From the NCBI RefSeq assembly GCF_024449025.1, contig NZ_JAHLKM010000001.1, positions 248,001-312,000 of the forward strand: a stretch of DNA of 64,000 nt, given 5' to 3'. This stretch comes from Natronomonas aquatica. Lineage in GTDB: Archaea > Halobacteriota > Halobacteria > Halobacteriales > Haloarculaceae. Shown piece by piece: positions 19,285 through 28,383 of the stretch (positions are counted from its first letter, which is position 1; each line of letters starts with the position of its first letter). The position numbers were made by a program, and so were the translations under genes. The notes under the pieces are model-generated. The model had not been told where the DNA came from and ran no database searches. It saw only the letters and a program-made list of their open reading frames with translations.

Positions 19285-19385
19285 GACGGGATCGGAGACC
19301 GGCCGGGGATCGAGGGGTACCGACCGGAACCGACCGGCCGTGGCGTTGCGGTGGATATTTGACCGCTGGCCGCTCCCTATCGTGT

Positions 19386-20471
19386 ATGTACGACGTCCTC
19401 GTCGTGGGTGCCGGCCCGTCGGGGTCGCGGTTCGCCCGGTCGGCCGCCGAAGTGGGCCGCGATGTGCTGGTCTTAGAATCCGGCGAGATCGGCCAGCCGC
19501 TGGCCTGTTCGGGCCACGTCAGCCTCGATATCTGGGATTTCGTTCCGAGATCGGCCCGCGAGCGACTCCGACAAAACGAGGTCTCCGGCGCCCGGTTCCA
19601 CCTCGGCGGCGCCGACAGCCGGGCGTACCGGTTTTATAAGACGGGAGTCGTCTCGAACACGATCGACCGGGTCGAACTCGACCGAACGCTCGCCGAGTGT
19701 GCCCGCGAAGCCGGCGCGAGGATCCGGACCGGACACACCGTCACGGGCGTCGAGGAACGCCCCGACCGCGTCGAGGTGACGGCGGCGGGGCCGGACGGTG
19801 TCGAACGCTTCGAGGCGCGGCTCGTCTGTGGCGCCGACGGCCCCCGATCGAAGGTCCGGAGCCAGCTCGGACTGCCGGAACCGGCGGAACTGTTACACGG
19901 TGTTTTGGGGTTCGACCCCCGGGCCGACCACGAGGACTTCGTCGACGTTCACCTGACCGTGCCGCGTTTTTTCGCCTGGCGGATCCCCCGCGGTGAGGCG
20001 GGCGTCGAGTACGGGCTGGCGGTCCCGCCGGGCGAGAACGCCGCCGGCCGGTTCGACGAACTGGTCGACGACTACGACGCCGACATCGAACGCCGGTGTT
20101 CGGGCGCGATCCCGATCGGTCCACCCGACCGGACGGTCGGAACGAGGAGTTTCCTCGTCGGGGACGCTGCCGGCCAGACCAAACCCTTCACCGGCGGCGG
20201 TATTCTCTACGGGATGCGGGCGGCCGACGTCGCGGCGGAGACGATCGACCCGGACAACCCGGCGACGGTACAGGAGTACGAACACGCCTGGCGGTCGGAG
20301 CTGGGTCGCGATCAGGCGATCGGGAAGGCGATCCGGGCCGGCTACTCGCTTCCCGAACCGATACAGCGGGTCGGTCTCCGGACACTCTCCGGGGAGATCG
20401 GCGTCCACATGGACCGACCGACGTCGCTTTTCTCGCTCGAACAGCTCCGGGCGATGCTGTCGTGGAGATGA
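19386..20471 (+). CDS. FAD-dependent oxidoreductase, geranylgeranyl-reductase family
   Basis: A 361-residue flavoprotein. The N-terminus has the FAD Rossmann motif VVGAGPSGSRFA (residues 6-17) with the acidic strand end LVLESG. Further typical marks are CSGHVS, the region of the family's conserved Cys, CGADGPRSKVR (the GD motif of group 2 flavoproteins) and FLVGDAAGQTKPFTGGGI. These match the geranylgeranyl reductase group, which saturates the isoprenoid chains of archaeal membrane lipids or menaquinone. Which substrate this one uses cannot be told. I use ATG 19386 (MYDVLVVGAG). It is followed 25 nt later by a conserved haloarchaeal gene on the same strand. Confidence 0.88.
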   Translation: MYDVLVVGAGPSGSRFARSAAEVGRDVLVLESGEIGQPLACSGHVSLDIWDFVPRSARERLRQNEVSGARFHLGGADSRAYRFYKTGVVSNTIDRVELDRTLAECAREAGARIRTGHTVTGVEERPDRVEVTAAGPDGVERFEARLVCGADGPRSKVRSQLGLPEPAELLHGVLGFDPRADHEDFVDVHLTVPRFFAWRIPRGEAGVEYGLAVPPGENAAGRFDELVDDYDADIERRCSGAIPIGPPDRTVGTRSFLVGDAAGQTKPFTGGGILYGMRAADVAAETIDPDNPATVQEYEHAWRSELGRDQAIGKAIRAGYSLPEPIQRVGLRTLSGEIGVHMDRPTSLFSLEQLRAMLSWR

Positions 20472-20496
20472 TCCGATCCCGGCGCGGAGAGAAACC

Positions 20497-21075
20497 ATGA
20501 ACACGGACGCCAACGGGGACATGCCGGGACACACTGAGGGCCCGTTCCGCGTACTTCCGGGGCGGAACGACGACGAGTGGCTGCTTCTCGACGTCACGTC
20601 GGCCGATCCGGTCTACGTTCCCCGCTCGGCGGTTCCGGACGTCTCGGTCGGCAACCGGATCGACGGAACGCTCGAGTGGGGGGGCGAGGAACCGACGCTC
20701 GTCGACGCGACCGTCGAATCGACGACCCGGTTCAGGTTCCGCCGGACCGACGAGCCGATCTTCGAGGCCGCGACGTCCTGTTTCGAGGCCGCGCGGGCGA
20801 CCGGCGACGCGATGGGTTCGCGGGTGACCTACGACACCGATCGCAACCCCAACGGGGTCCTCTACACTTTCGCCGCCCAGCCGGGAGAACGGGACCTCTT
20901 TGCGGAGTTCGAGGACGGGACGAAACCGCTCGAACCGCTCGTCGCCCGCGCCGCCGAGAACGCCGATCCGCCCTTCTCGGTGTGGGTTCTCGATCCGGAC
21001 GAGCCGTTCGTCGCCGTGTATATCGTTCTCGATCCCGACGGACTCTTGGCGCAGACGATGGCCGATACCTACTGA
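20497..21075 (+). CDS. Conserved haloarchaeal protein (DUF6663-like)
   Basis: A 192-residue acidic soluble protein beginning MNTDANGDMPGHTEGPFRVL. It resembles the haloarchaeal DUF6663 family in my recollection, but that assignment was not checked. The central part (EATSCFEAARATGDAMGSRVTYDTDRNPNGVLYTFAAQPGERDLFAEFEDG) is the most family-like. It follows the FAD oxidoreductase by 25 nt, so both may be one transcript. Its last 7 nt overlap the end of the convergent esterase gene. Confidence 0.7.
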   Translation: MNTDANGDMPGHTEGPFRVLPGRNDDEWLLLDVTSADPVYVPRSAVPDVSVGNRIDGTLEWGGEEPTLVDATVESTTRFRFRRTDEPIFEAATSCFEAARATGDAMGSRVTYDTDRNPNGVLYTFAAQPGERDLFAEFEDGTKPLEPLVARAAENADPPFSVWVLDPDEPFVAVYIVLDPDGLLAQTMADTY

Positions 21076-22022
21076 TCGACGCCGAAGGCCGTCCGGAGCT
21101 GCGAGGCGATATCCTCGATCGCCCGGTCGGCCCCCTCGAGGTGTTCGTAGAGGCTGAGAAACGCGTGGATCTGTGACTCATAGTGGAGCCGCGTCGTCCC
21201 GACGCCCGCGGCCTCGAGCCGATCGGCGTAGGCTCGCCCCTCGTCGACGAGCGGATCGAACCCGGCCGTCAGGACCGTCGCCGGGGGCAGCCCCGAGAGG
21301 TCCCGCGCCCGGATCGGGAACGCGTACTGGTTCCCGAGATCCGCGGGATCGGTGTACTGCTCGTGGTACCACTCGATGCTGTCGATCTCGAGGAAGTATC
21401 CCGTTCCGTTCTCGTCGTAGGAGTCGAACCACCGCAGCTCGGGGTGGCTGACGGCCGGATACAACAGAAGCTGGTGGGACAGTTCCGGCCCGTTTCGGTC
21501 GCGGGCCGCAAGCGCGACGGCCGCAGCGAGGTTCCCGCCGGCGCTGTCGCCGCCGACCGCGACCCGGTCGGGATCGCCGCCGAGATCGGCCGCGTGCGTC
21601 GCGGCCCACTCGGTCGCGGCATAACAGTCCTCGAAGCCCGCCGGGAACGGGTGTTCGGGGGCGCGCCGGTACTCGACGGAGACGACGAGACAGCCGGCGT
21701 CGTTCGTCAGCCGCCGGCAGAGCCCGTCGTAGGCCTCGATCGAGCCCCGGACCCAGCCCCCGCCGTGAAAGAAAACGAAAACGGGGAACGGGCCCTCCCC
21801 CGCCGGTGCGTAGAGCCGAAGCGGGATCGGGCCCTCGGGCCCCTGGATCTCGATGTCGGTCCGCTCGCCGACCGGTTCGGGGTCCTCGACGGCAAACAGC
21901 TCCTCTAAGAGCTGTCGGCCGGCGTCGACCGAAAGCGTCGACGATGGGGGGGCGATCCCCGATCCGAGTTCCTCGAGCAGTGCGGCAGCCTGTGGGTCGA
22001 GTTCGTCGTCGCGTGCTGACAT
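21069..22022 (-). CDS. Alpha/beta hydrolase (HSL-type esterase)
   Basis: A 317-residue esterase of the hormone-sensitive-lipase group. It has the oxyanion motif HGGGW (in FFHGGGWVRGS), the nucleophile elbow GDSAG, a catalytic Asp in GFDPLVDEGRAYADRL and a catalytic His in HAFLSLY. These enzymes cut short-chain acyl esters. A GTG 12 nt upstream could extend it to MCERMSARDDE, but the ATG at 22022 is more likely. No lipid-metabolism partner is adjacent. Divergent space to cheY is absent, since both genes run on the - strand. Confidence 0.92.
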   Translation of the reverse strand: MSARDDELDPQAAALLEELGSGIAPPSSTLSVDAGRQLLEELFAVEDPEPVGERTDIEIQGPEGPIPLRLYAPAGEGPFPVFVFFHGGGWVRGSIEAYDGLCRRLTNDAGCLVVSVEYRRAPEHPFPAGFEDCYAATEWAATHAADLGGDPDRVAVGGDSAGGNLAAAVALAARDRNGPELSHQLLLYPAVSHPELRWFDSYDENGTGYFLEIDSIEWYHEQYTDPADLGNQYAFPIRARDLSGLPPATVLTAGFDPLVDEGRAYADRLEAAGVGTTRLHYESQIHAFLSLYEHLEGADRAIEDIASQLRTAFGVDQ

Positions 22023-22071
22023 GCGTTCACACACGGGACGACGGCTTGTTATACCCTATTATCGGACACGA

Positions 22072-22431
<360 letters not shown>

Positions 22432-22547
22432 GGATGGGCGTACTTGCCGGGAATACGGATCGGGATTATATAATCGCCCGAGCGATATCGGGCGCCGATA
22501 CCGCGGGAACCTGCGGATTTATCCCGTCACCGGACACCCGGAGCGGT

Positions 22548-22967
22548 ATGGACGCAGTCTACGAGAACACCGTCCGGTTCGAGGAAACGGACGCTCAGGG
22601 GATCGTCTTCTACGGCAACTACGCGACCTATCAGGACGAGACGTTCACCGAATACCTCGCGGCCGTCGGCCACCCCTACGACGAGATACGCGACCGCGGC
22701 TGGGACCTCCACGTGGTCAACATGGAGTTGAATTACCGCAAGCCGGCCCGGTTCCGCGACCGGTTGTCCAACTCGATGCGGGTGCATCGGATCGAACAAT
22801 CCAGTATCGGGTTCGAATACGAGTGTCACAACGCCGACGGCGAGCTTCTCGTCGACGGGACGGTCACCCACGTCGTCGTCGACGACTCCGGATCGCCGAC
22901 CGACGTTCCGACGGAGCTCCGAGAGGCGGTTCTCGACTATCAGGACGACCCACCGGAGGGCGTCTGA
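22548..22967 (+). CDS. Hotdog-fold acyl-CoA thioesterase (4HBT family)
   Basis: A 139-residue protein starting MDAVYENTVRFEETDAQGIVFYGNYATYQDE. The Asp in ETDAQGIVFYGNY is the catalytic residue position of the 4-hydroxybenzoyl-CoA thioesterase/YbgC family. The hotdog core continues with LNYRKPARFRDRL and IEQSSIGFEYECHNADGELLVDGTVTHVVVD. It hydrolyses an acyl-CoA thioester; the acyl group is unknown. I start at ATG 22548, not further upstream, because homology begins there. Confidence 0.88.
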   Translation: MDAVYENTVRFEETDAQGIVFYGNYATYQDETFTEYLAAVGHPYDEIRDRGWDLHVVNMELNYRKPARFRDRLSNSMRVHRIEQSSIGFEYECHNADGELLVDGTVTHVVVDDSGSPTDVPTELREAVLDYQDDPPEGV

Positions 22968-23025
22968 AGGATCCGTCCGTCGACGCGTCGGCAGTTTCTT
23001 TTCGATCGCTCCCCGAACCTGCGAT

Positions 23026-23415
23026 ATGGACGCCTCCGAGATCGTCGCCAGACTCGAGTTGAACCTGATGAGTCTGGGGATCTACGTCGAGCGACACGAC
23101 CGCGAGTCGGGGACGCTCCACGTCGAGTACGAGACCGCCGACGCGGGCCTGACACAGGTGGATCTCGGCCACGTCAGCACGGAGCTGCGGGACGCCTACG
23201 AAGACGGCTGGAAGCCCGAAGACTGCCGGTTTTGGGTGTTCGATACGGAGGGTGGATTCCACGGCGAGTGGTTCCTCCGGGCCGGCTGGCTCCGGGCCCT
23301 AGAGCGGGGCGATCTCACCGAGACCGATTTCTCGACGCTCGTGCTCTCGGCGAGAGAGCCGGCCGAGGAGCCGCCGGCCGAGGTGCCGGCGTTCGGCGGC
23401 GACACCCCAGCGTGA
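23026..23415 (+). CDS. Uncharacterised haloarchaeal protein
   Basis: A 129-residue acidic protein that I do not recognise. It starts MDASEIVARLELNLMSLGIY and has an alpha/beta look with aromatic residues (CRFWVFDTEGGFHGEWFLRAGWLRALERG). The tail is Pro/Glu-rich (EPAEEPPAEVPAF) and probably disordered. No membrane span or metal site is seen. It follows the thioesterase by 58 nt on the same strand. Confidence 0.7.
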   Translation: MDASEIVARLELNLMSLGIYVERHDRESGTLHVEYETADAGLTQVDLGHVSTELRDAYEDGWKPEDCRFWVFDTEGGFHGEWFLRAGWLRALERGDLTETDFSTLVLSAREPAEEPPAEVPAFGGDTPA

Positions 23416-23482
23416 GCCGCCTAAAAAAAGCGACGGCAGGGCCGAATGGGTCGGAGCCCAAACATCGGATCGCTCCCGGCAG

Positions 23483-23490
23483 AATTTATG
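23483..23490 (+). promoter_or_regulatory. TATA-like box for the SDR gene
   Basis: AATTTATG is centred about 27 nt ahead of the ATG at 23514, the standard spacing for a leaderless haloarchaeal transcript. Confidence 0.55.
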
Positions 23491-23513
23491 CCGGCGCCGG
23501 GCGACACGAAACC

Positions 23514-24275
23514 ATGCGATTCGAAAACGAGACGGTGTTGATCACCGGCGCCGGCGCCGGGATCGGCCGTGAGACCGCGCTGAGGATCGCCGACGAGGGG
23601 GGGTTCGTGGTCGTCACCGACGTGGACGAAGACGGCGGCGACGGAACCGTCGAGGCGATCGAGGACGCCGGCGGCGAGGCCGTCTTTCAGGAACTCGACG
23701 TGACCGACGCCGACGCCTTCGAGGCGGTCGTCGCGACGGCGACCGAGGAGTACGGGCTCGACGGGCTCGTCAACAACGCCGGGGTCATCCAATCGCCGGC
23801 GGACACCGAGGACGTGAGCGAATCGACCTTCGAACACGTTATCGACGTGAACGTCCGGGGCGTCTGGAACGGGTGTCGGGCCGCCCTGCCGCGTTTCAAA
23901 TCGCAGGGCGGCGGTTCGATCGTCAACGTCGGGTCGCTGGCGTCGTTTCTCGGGCTGCCCAAACAGTCGGCCTACTCGCTGAGCAAGGGCGCAGTGATGA
24001 ACTTCACCCGATCGGTCGCCGCGGAGGCGGGGAGCGAGGGTGTCCGGGCGAACGCCGTCTGTCCGGGGTTCGTCGAGACCTCGATGGGCGAGGCGTACTT
24101 CGAGTCGATGCCCGACCCCGAGAAGGCCAAAGAGCGGGCGAAGCGTCAGTACCCGCTCGGTCGGCTCGCCCGCCCCGGGGAAGTCGCCGACGCGATCGCC
24201 TTCCTGCTCTCCGAGGAAGCGTCCTTCATCACGGGACACGGTCTCGTCGTCGACGGCGGGTACTCGGTGAGTTGA
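23514..24275 (+). CDS. Short-chain dehydrogenase/reductase (SDR)
   Basis: A 253-residue classical SDR oxidoreductase. The cofactor motif is TGAGAGIG near residue 11, with an Asp after the second strand (VTDVDEDG) that favours NAD(H). NNAGV is followed by the catalytic Ser in VNVGSLASFLG and the YxxxK pair in YSLSK. The C-terminal GRLARPGEVADAIAFLLSEEASFITGHGLVVDGGYS is characteristic of the FabG-like group. The substrate is not evident. The start is the ATG at 23514, supported by the upstream TATA box. Confidence 0.92.
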   Translation: MRFENETVLITGAGAGIGRETALRIADEGGFVVVTDVDEDGGDGTVEAIEDAGGEAVFQELDVTDADAFEAVVATATEEYGLDGLVNNAGVIQSPADTEDVSESTFEHVIDVNVRGVWNGCRAALPRFKSQGGGSIVNVGSLASFLGLPKQSAYSLSKGAVMNFTRSVAAEAGSEGVRANAVCPGFVETSMGEAYFESMPDPEKAKERAKRQYPLGRLARPGEVADAIAFLLSEEASFITGHGLVVDGGYSVS

Positions 24276-24355
24276 ATCGGTCCGATCTCGGTCGTGATCA
24301 CGATCCCTGTTCCGGAACTCGAAGGATTATACGCCCACCGATCCAATCCGCTGGC

Positions 24356-24544
24356 ATGGAATTCAGTCTGCCCGTCTCGCTCGGCGCGCTGCTCGCGATC
24401 GTAGTCGTCGGGATCGGCGGCCTCGTCGGCGGCGGCATGATGGCCCTCGAGACGACGCTCATGATGGTCGCGCCGTCGATGCTCGTCTTCGGTTTGATCG
24501 CGTTCGCGCTGGGGATGAAACACGGGGAGTATCGTACGAGCTGA
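24356..24544 (+). CDS. Small two-span membrane protein (62 aa)
   Basis: A 62-residue protein: one hydrophobic span at about residues 6-29 (SLGALLAIVVVGIGGLVGGG), a second at about 33-53 (TTLMMVAPSMLVFGLIAFAL), and a short hydrophilic tail (GMKHGEYRTS). A TATA-like GATTATAC at about 24325-24332 stands about 28 nt upstream. It looks like one of the small conserved haloarchaeal membrane proteins. Function is unknown. Confidence 0.7.
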   Translation: MEFSLPVSLGALLAIVVVGIGGLVGGGMMALETTLMMVAPSMLVFGLIAFALGMKHGEYRTS

Positions 24545-24627
24545 GAGCGATACTGTCGGCGTCGGCCGTTCGGCGATCGAGCGGACGCGACGAGGGAACT
24601 TGTCACATCTCCGGATGAGCACCCCCC

Positions 24628-24954
24628 ATGGTAGGGACAATCGAAAGCGACGCCGTCATCGTCACCGGAGCGAGTTCGGGAATCGGCCGGGAGGGCGTCA
24701 ACGTGACGCTCGCCCGGGAGGGCATCGACGTGGCGCTCGCCGCCTGCCGCGAAGAGCGACTCGAAGAACTCGCCGACCGGGTCGAATCCGAAACGGACGC
24801 CGAGGAGGACGCGATCGCGACGTACCGGGAGCTGATCGATACCGCCGGGGCGGCCGACGACCCCGTCACCGAGGACCTCGCCGTGCCGATCCTCTCCGAC
24901 GGAGAGGTCCATCGTACCGAGTTCCGCGGGTTCCGGACGGAGTATCGGGACTGA
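24628..24954 (+). pseudogene. Chimeric remnant: SDR N-terminus joined to ferritin-like C-terminus
   Basis: An intact 108-codon frame that looks like two gene pieces joined. Residues 1-55 are an SDR N-terminus: IVTGASSGIG cofactor loop, then LAREGIDVALAACREERLEELADRVE. After about residue 56 it turns into the last helix pair of a ferritin/DPS-like protein: AEEDAIATYRELIDTA, DDPVTEDLAV, then HRTEFRGFRTEY, with a Glu and a His in positions typical of iron ligands. The second half of the SDR (catalytic Tyr/Lys) and the first helices of the ferritin are missing. It probably arose by a deletion between two neighbouring genes and is unlikely to be functional. That it stays in frame is notable. Confidence 0.65.
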
Positions 24955-25493
24955 GAACGGCCGGATCCGAACCGCGGGCGGTCGAGGACCACGCCTCCGG
25001 GTGAGGGGTAGCGGAATGCTCGGTTCCCGGACGAAGCGGGGAAACTGCCGAGACGTTTTCTTCGGTAGGCTTTCGTTCGGTGTTCGTACTCCATCGCACG
25101 CAGTTACTGCCAAAGCCATAAATTTTATACCAATTCGGACTATGTATGTAATTGTAATGCTCGTTGATAAATACGTGCGTTCATCGTTCAACGCGAAAAC
25201 CGAACGAAGACGCACGAAACCATATCCCGATACGCCGAAGGGGGGATCCCGCCAGGCCCGGTGACCGCGCGGTAGAACGGCTCAGGCACCTGCTGTCCAG
25301 TGGTCGGTTCGAAATAGATCCATCGGCACAAACCGTTGCCTGTCGGTTCGCTCAGCATACGTCCGACCACTCCCTGTCTTCGGTGGGACCGCCATCCCGT
25401 CGATGCCCACTCATGGGGCACCCTTTTTCGACCGCGGCGTCTCGACGTCAGCGGTGGCTCCGCGTCCCTCCCGAAAACGTTCAGAAAGCGACG
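24955..25493. other. 539-nt intergenic region with atypical A/T-rich segment
   Basis: No convincing gene. A visibly A/T-rich block runs from about 25105 to 25185 and contains TAAATTTTATACC (about 25120-25132), a strong TATA-like element. A short basic frame follows (ATG 25157, MLVDKYVRSSFNAKTERRRT). Its basic content differs from haloarchaeal proteins, so I do not call it a gene. The opposite strand has a 77-codon frame (25188-25421) with no recognisable family. The region may be a decayed mobile element or plasmid-derived DNA; no terminal repeats were seen. Confidence 0.5.
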
Positions 25494-26585
25494 CTACGCC
25501 TCGAAGCCCGATTCGAACCGAAACGTCCCGTCGCGCTGGACGATCTCGCCGTCGACTTCGATGAACGAGTCTTCCGACATGTCGACGATCATATCGACGT
25601 GGACCGCCGACTCGTTGGCCTCCCGGTCTTCGCCGACACACTCGTCGTAGGCGCGGCCGACCGCCATGTGGACGGTATCGCCCATCTTCTCGTCGAAGAG
25701 CATGTTGTAGGTGAACCGATCGATATCGCGGTTCATCCCGATCCCGAGTTCGCCAAGCCGGGCGGCGCCGGGGTCGGTGTTCAACACCTCGGTCAGGAGG
25801 TCCCCGTTCTTTTCGGCGGCGTGGTCGACGACTTCTCCGCCCTCGAAGACGAGGTGGGCATCCGTGATCTCCCGACCCTGGTGATACAGCGGCAGATCGA
25901 AGAGCACCTCCCCCTCGACGCTGTCGGGAACGGGCGCGGTGAAGACCTCCCCACCGGGGAGGTTCTTTTCGGCGTGATCGTTGAGCGTCTTCATGCCGTC
26001 GAGCGACATCCTGACGTCTGTCGTCTCGCCGCTTTTGATCTGGATCTCGCTGGCGGGATCGAGGATCTCGACCATCCGTTCTTGATGTTCGCGCTGGGCG
26101 TCCCAGTCTTTGTTGATCGCGTCCCACACGAAGTTCTCGTAGGCTTCGGTACTCATGTTCGCGAGCTGGGCGTTCCCCGGCGAGGGGAACTGCGTGAGAC
26201 ACCACCGCCGCGAGAGGGCGGCCTCCTGGACGGGCTGGTTGGCCTTCGAGTGGGCGGCCTGCTTTTCGGGGGCGACGTCGCTTTGCTCGGTCGCGTTCGT
26301 CTCCCCGCGGACGCGGATCAACACGTCGCTTTCCTCGTAGAGAGCCTTCGTGTGCGTCGGCGTCTCGAGGTCGTCGGCGTCGACCGAACGGAGGTAGGCC
26401 CGCTGTGCCCGGCTGTCGCTGGCGAGATACGTCGGCGTCGCCCCGCGGTCGCCGACGGCCTTATGGAGTGCGACGGCCAGATCCTCGGCCACGCTCGGGG
26501 CGCTGATGACGACGTTGTCGCCCGCCTGTACGTCCGTCGAGTGATCGACGATGATCTCGGCGTGTTCGCGGATCCGTGGATCCAT
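25494..26585 (-). CDS. M29-family aminopeptidase (AmpS-type), paralogue 1
   Basis: A 363-residue co-catalytic metallopeptidase of family M29 that removes N-terminal amino acids. Seen are GGEVFTAPVPDSVEGEVLFD (first Glu ligand), AHLVFEGGEVVDHAAE (second Glu), LGELGIGMNRDIDRF, FDEKMGDTVHMAVGRAY (His ligand) and SAVHVDMIVDMSEDS (His and Asp ligands). All metal ligands of the family appear present. The frame is open upstream, but the conserved start is MDPRIREHAEIIVDHS at ATG 26585. A second copy with the same motifs lies at 42958-44073. Confidence 0.92.
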   Translation of the reverse strand: MDPRIREHAEIIVDHSTDVQAGDNVVISAPSVAEDLAVALHKAVGDRGATPTYLASDSRAQRAYLRSVDADDLETPTHTKALYEESDVLIRVRGETNATEQSDVAPEKQAAHSKANQPVQEAALSRRWCLTQFPSPGNAQLANMSTEAYENFVWDAINKDWDAQREHQERMVEILDPASEIQIKSGETTDVRMSLDGMKTLNDHAEKNLPGGEVFTAPVPDSVEGEVLFDLPLYHQGREITDAHLVFEGGEVVDHAAEKNGDLLTEVLNTDPGAARLGELGIGMNRDIDRFTYNMLFDEKMGDTVHMAVGRAYDECVGEDREANESAVHVDMIVDMSEDSFIEVDGEIVQRDGTFRFESGFEA

Positions 26586-26718
26586 ACCGGTTGTCGGGCC
26601 GGAGGCGTCTATACGCTTGTGGTGGCGGCTCGCAAGCGGAGAGGACCGGGAGGACCCGTCGTCAGTCGGCGCTGCGACGAGAGATACGACTAAGTCCCAC
26701 CACTGCCAAACGCGTGAT

Positions 26719-27027
26719 ATGTGGCGGCGGGAGGACACGGACGTCACCTGTATCGCGTGCGGGGAGACGCTCGACCGCGCCGACGCCCGCGAGTACGACA
26801 AACACGGCGACCGCTGGAACCGCCGCGAAAAGACCTTCGAACACCTGTGTAAACCCTGCTACCGGGAGCTGTGCCACCAGCCGCGGGAGGGGCTCGAGGC
26901 ACTGCTCGTCGGGCTGGAGGGGGACCCCGTTACCGGAAGGGAATTCGTCGAACGCTACTATGAGGCCCTCGAGGAAGGGATCGAGGAGCCGGACGGCGAA
27001 GACGGCAGACACGACGGGAAACGCTGA
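26719..27027 (+). CDS. Zinc-finger protein, haloarchaeal conserved
   Basis: A 102-residue protein starting MWRREDTDVTCIACGETL. CIAC (residues 11-14) and CKPC with a later Cys/His (LCKPCYRELCHQP) form a likely zinc-binding site separated by about 35 residues. The second half is helical and acidic (ALLVGLEGDPVTGREFVERYYEALEEGIEEPDGEDG). Function is unknown. Located 47 nt upstream of the RNase R gene on the same strand, so co-expression is possible. Confidence 0.8.
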   Translation: MWRREDTDVTCIACGETLDRADAREYDKHGDRWNRREKTFEHLCKPCYRELCHQPREGLEALLVGLEGDPVTGREFVERYYEALEEGIEEPDGEDGRHDGKR

Positions 27028-27074
27028 CCCCCTCCCTCGCAACGACTAACTGTACCACCGCCCAACCGTCCGGT

Positions 27075-28379
27075 ATGAGTGACCGCGACGAGCAGGCCTA
27101 CGCCGGCACGGCGGAGGGACAGGGCCCCGTCAGAATCGACGAGGAACTCGCCCGCCACCTCGAGAACAAACGCGAGGAACTCTTCGAGGAGTTCGAGATC
27201 CGCGACGAGTTTCCGAACGAGGTACTCACCGAGGCCGAAGAGCGAGCCTCGGATCCCGAAGGCGACATCGAGGCGGAACTGGAGGACCGGCGGGATCTCC
27301 GTGATCTGACGACGTGGACGACCGATCCCGCCGACGCCCAGGACTTCGACGACGCGATCTCGGTCGAACGGACCGATGAGGGATACCGGCTGTGGGTCCA
27401 CATCGCTGACGTCACCCACTACGTGAACCCGGAGACGACGATGTGGGAGGAGGCACAGAAGCGCGGAAACACCGTCTATCTGCCCGCCTATACCGTCCAC
27501 ATGCTCCCGCCGATCCTCGCCGAGACCGTCTGCTCTCTGGTCCCCAACGAGGACCGACTCGCCCACACCGTCGAGATGCACATCGACGGGGAGACGCTCT
27601 CACACGAGTCGATCGACATCTACAAGTCCGTCATCCACTCCGACGCCCGCCAGACGTACAACGACTGCGAGGACCGCCTCGAGGATCCCGACGCGCCGCT
27701 GTACGAGGAGAACAACCTCGCGTACGAACTCGCCGAACGGCTCCACGAACAGCGCAAGGAGGACGGCTCGCTCGTGTTGAACCCCAAACGCGACCGGGCC
27801 CACACCATCATCGAGGAGTGTATGCTGAAGGCCAACAAGGCCGTCACCCACGAACTCCAGTGGAACCGGGGGCTGGAGGCGATGTTCCGCGTCCACCCCC
27901 AGCCGACGCCACAGGAGTGGGACGAGGCGCTCCAGGAGATCCAGGACCTCGACGGCGTCTCCATCCCCGGTGACGCGTGGGACGACCCCCGGAAGGCGGT
28001 CAACGCGACGCTCGAGGAAGCGCCCGGACGACAACTCGATAAGATCCAGTGGGCCGTGATGAAAGTGATGCCGCGAGCCAAGTACATGTCGGATCCCTTC
28101 GGCGGCCATCACGCGCTGAACTTCGAGATCTACGGGCACTTCACCTCGCCGATCCGGCGGCTCTCGGATCTTGTCAACCACTGGATCATCTACACGAACG
28201 AGGTCCCCGAGGGGATCGCCGACCTCTGTGATCACGCCAGCGACAAACAGAAGGACGGAGAAACCTGCGAGCGGATCTACAAGGATTTCCTGGAGGAGGT
28301 CGGGCTGGATCCCCACGCGGTCAACAACCGCGGGATCGAGGTCGTCGAGGATTCCGCTGACGCCGAGTATACAGTCTGA
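27075..28379 (+). CDS. rnr: RNase R-like exoribonuclease (RNB domain)
   Basis: A 434-residue ribonuclease of the RNB/RNase II superfamily that degrades RNA from the 3' end. The catalytic Asp cluster is in TDPADAQDFDDAIS (about residues 93-106), followed by WVHIADVTHYV, RGNTVYLPAYTVHMLP and, near the C-terminus, HFTSPIRRLSDLVNHW, all RNB hallmarks. At 434 residues it is shorter than bacterial RNase R because the cold-shock and S1 domains are missing. This compact form is the haloarchaeal type; archaea of this group use it as an exosome substitute. Confidence 0.93.
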   Translation: MSDRDEQAYAGTAEGQGPVRIDEELARHLENKREELFEEFEIRDEFPNEVLTEAEERASDPEGDIEAELEDRRDLRDLTTWTTDPADAQDFDDAISVERTDEGYRLWVHIADVTHYVNPETTMWEEAQKRGNTVYLPAYTVHMLPPILAETVCSLVPNEDRLAHTVEMHIDGETLSHESIDIYKSVIHSDARQTYNDCEDRLEDPDAPLYEENNLAYELAERLHEQRKEDGSLVLNPKRDRAHTIIEECMLKANKAVTHELQWNRGLEAMFRVHPQPTPQEWDEALQEIQDLDGVSIPGDAWDDPRKAVNATLEEAPGRQLDKIQWAVMKVMPRAKYMSDPFGGHHALNFEIYGHFTSPIRRLSDLVNHWIIYTNEVPEGIADLCDHASDKQKDGETCERIYKDFLEEVGLDPHAVNNRGIEVVEDSADAEYTV

Positions 28380-28383
28380 CAGA

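Noticed and set aside
25188-25421. 77-codon frame on the - strand in the 25 kb intergenic region
   Set aside because: No family motif, odd Trp/Arg/Gly mix and no promoter or ribosome site. Treated as chance opening.
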